Source: Tieghemiomyces parasiticus
Lineage: Eukaryota; Kickxellomycota; Dimargaritomycetes; Dimargaritales; Dimargaritaceae
Direction of reading: 5' to 3'
NCBI GenBank assembly: GCA_027575765.1
Contig: JANBPT010001014.1
Coordinates: 1-16,489, forward strand
Length of the DNA: 16,489 nt
Below the pieces are notes generated by a model. It was not told where the DNA came from. It ran no database searches and was given only the letters and a program-made list of their open reading frames with translations. The stretch's first letter is position 1, and each line of letters starts with the position of its first letter. Shown here in pieces: positions 16,042 through 16,489 of this stretch. A program made the translations under genes and the position numbers.

Positions 16042-16317
16042 CTATATAATAGCAGCACGATTTCCTCCTTGGATGGAAATTGGAACTGATTAAGGTATTT
16101 TGGGTACTTGTTTAGCACATGGTCGTCACTTCAGTGCGTCTGATCAAGGTCCTTCTATAAACATGAAATATGAGGTATGCTACCATCTGCTACCCACTAG
16201 TGACCCCTGAAACAACTAGGTAGGGTCCGCCAGATGTGGTTTTAAACACTAGACGTCAACCGTGAGCAAGGGTGAGTAGGCAGCATTAATGGGGCAGTGC
16301 ATGGAACATCCAGGATG
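16042..16317. other. Decayed region between pseudogene segments
   Basis: All three minus-strand frames are broken by stops within these 276 bp, and the plus strand is no better. Short stretches read plausibly but no frame is coherent. It may be intronic or decayed coding sequence of the kinase-like pseudogene; nothing else is recognised. Confidence 0.4.
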
Positions 16318-16489
16318 CTATTGGTGCTGCGAGGTTGTGCAGAAGGTGAATACCAGAGTTTTCAGGATGTATATCATTGCTGCGGCATCATATAAACAGG
16401 ATATAACATGGTCATGCACCAGACTTAATGAACAAGCGCCCATTGATTGCTTTGCGTACAAGCAGGCAAGTGACTGGTCAATGGCTGCC
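16318..16489 (-). pseudogene. Fragment upstream of the kinase-like pseudogene (partial at the right edge)
   Basis: The minus strand is open from the window edge to a TAG at 16320-16318, 56 codons. It includes DQSLACLYAKQSMGACSLSL, then a VISCLYD segment and a hydrophobic tail. The pattern (helix ending in a Gln, two beta-like strands, then an Asp and a small-residue turn) recalls the region just before the kinase core in fungal-type kinase-like (FunK1) proteins, which would suit its position upstream of the kinase-like segments. The similarity is weak and by memory of pattern only; an unrelated gene end is possible. Confidence 0.3.

Noticed and set aside
1..16489. CRISPR array, bacterial operon signals or rRNA genes
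   Set aside because: No regularly spaced repeats or rRNA segments were seen, and the introns and gene families are eukaryotic.

Overview
This window is nuclear DNA of a filamentous or early-diverging fungus. Genes are dense on both strands, coding regions are very GC-rich, and introns are short (162 and 122 nt) with GTAAGT donors and CTGAC/CTAAC branch-point motifs. The proteins are typically fungal: coronin, a Bud4/Mid2-type anillin-like protein, Vta1, a TMEM70-type mitochondrial protein and a medium-chain reductase. Domain texture and GC bias would fit a zoopagomycete-like lineage, but the window does not prove any placement.

Layout, left to right. The first 46 bases are the 5' end of a coronin gene on the minus strand. 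A 699-bp divergent promoter separates it from a two-exon plus-strand gene (746-1354) for a 148-residue protein that resembles only the first EF-hand and EF-hand-associated segment of the mitochondrial GTPase Miro, with its calcium loop lost. Convergent to it, a 7.2-kb uninterrupted minus-strand reading frame (1704-8927) encodes a 2407-residue scaffold: ankyrin-like repeats near the N-terminus, about 1,600 residues of Ser/Pro-rich disorder, then a C2-like anillin-homology region and a Bud4/anillin-type PH domain. Its long upstream region (8928-10561) holds no supportable gene.

Next come two minus-strand genes: a two-exon NADPH-dependent MDR reductase of the prostaglandin reductase/CurA type (10562-11859) and a TMEM70-like mitochondrial membrane protein (12236-13147). 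The latter shares a 387-bp divergent promoter with VTA1 (13535-14410, plus strand), the Vps4 activator of the ESCRT/MVB pathway.

The last 2 kb (14411-16489) is clearly AT-richer and decayed. It contains two diverged direct repeats of about 400 bp with TGT...ACA ends, internal TATA-like and polyadenylation-like signals, and only 316 bp between them: a miniature (non-autonomous or internally deleted) LTR retroelement. It is flanked by a 4-bp duplication, ATAC. Reading the minus strand across the element with one ATAC removed joins two open frames exactly in frame, and the junction falls within what looks like the glycine-rich loop to beta-3-lysine region of a protein-kinase-like domain. I read this as a retroelement insertion that broke a kinase-like gene, now a truncated pseudogene.

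The genes do not form one pathway. Coronin and the anillin-like scaffold both belong to the cortical actin/septation machinery, the Miro-like and TMEM70-like proteins are plausibly mitochondrial, and Vta1 is endosomal.
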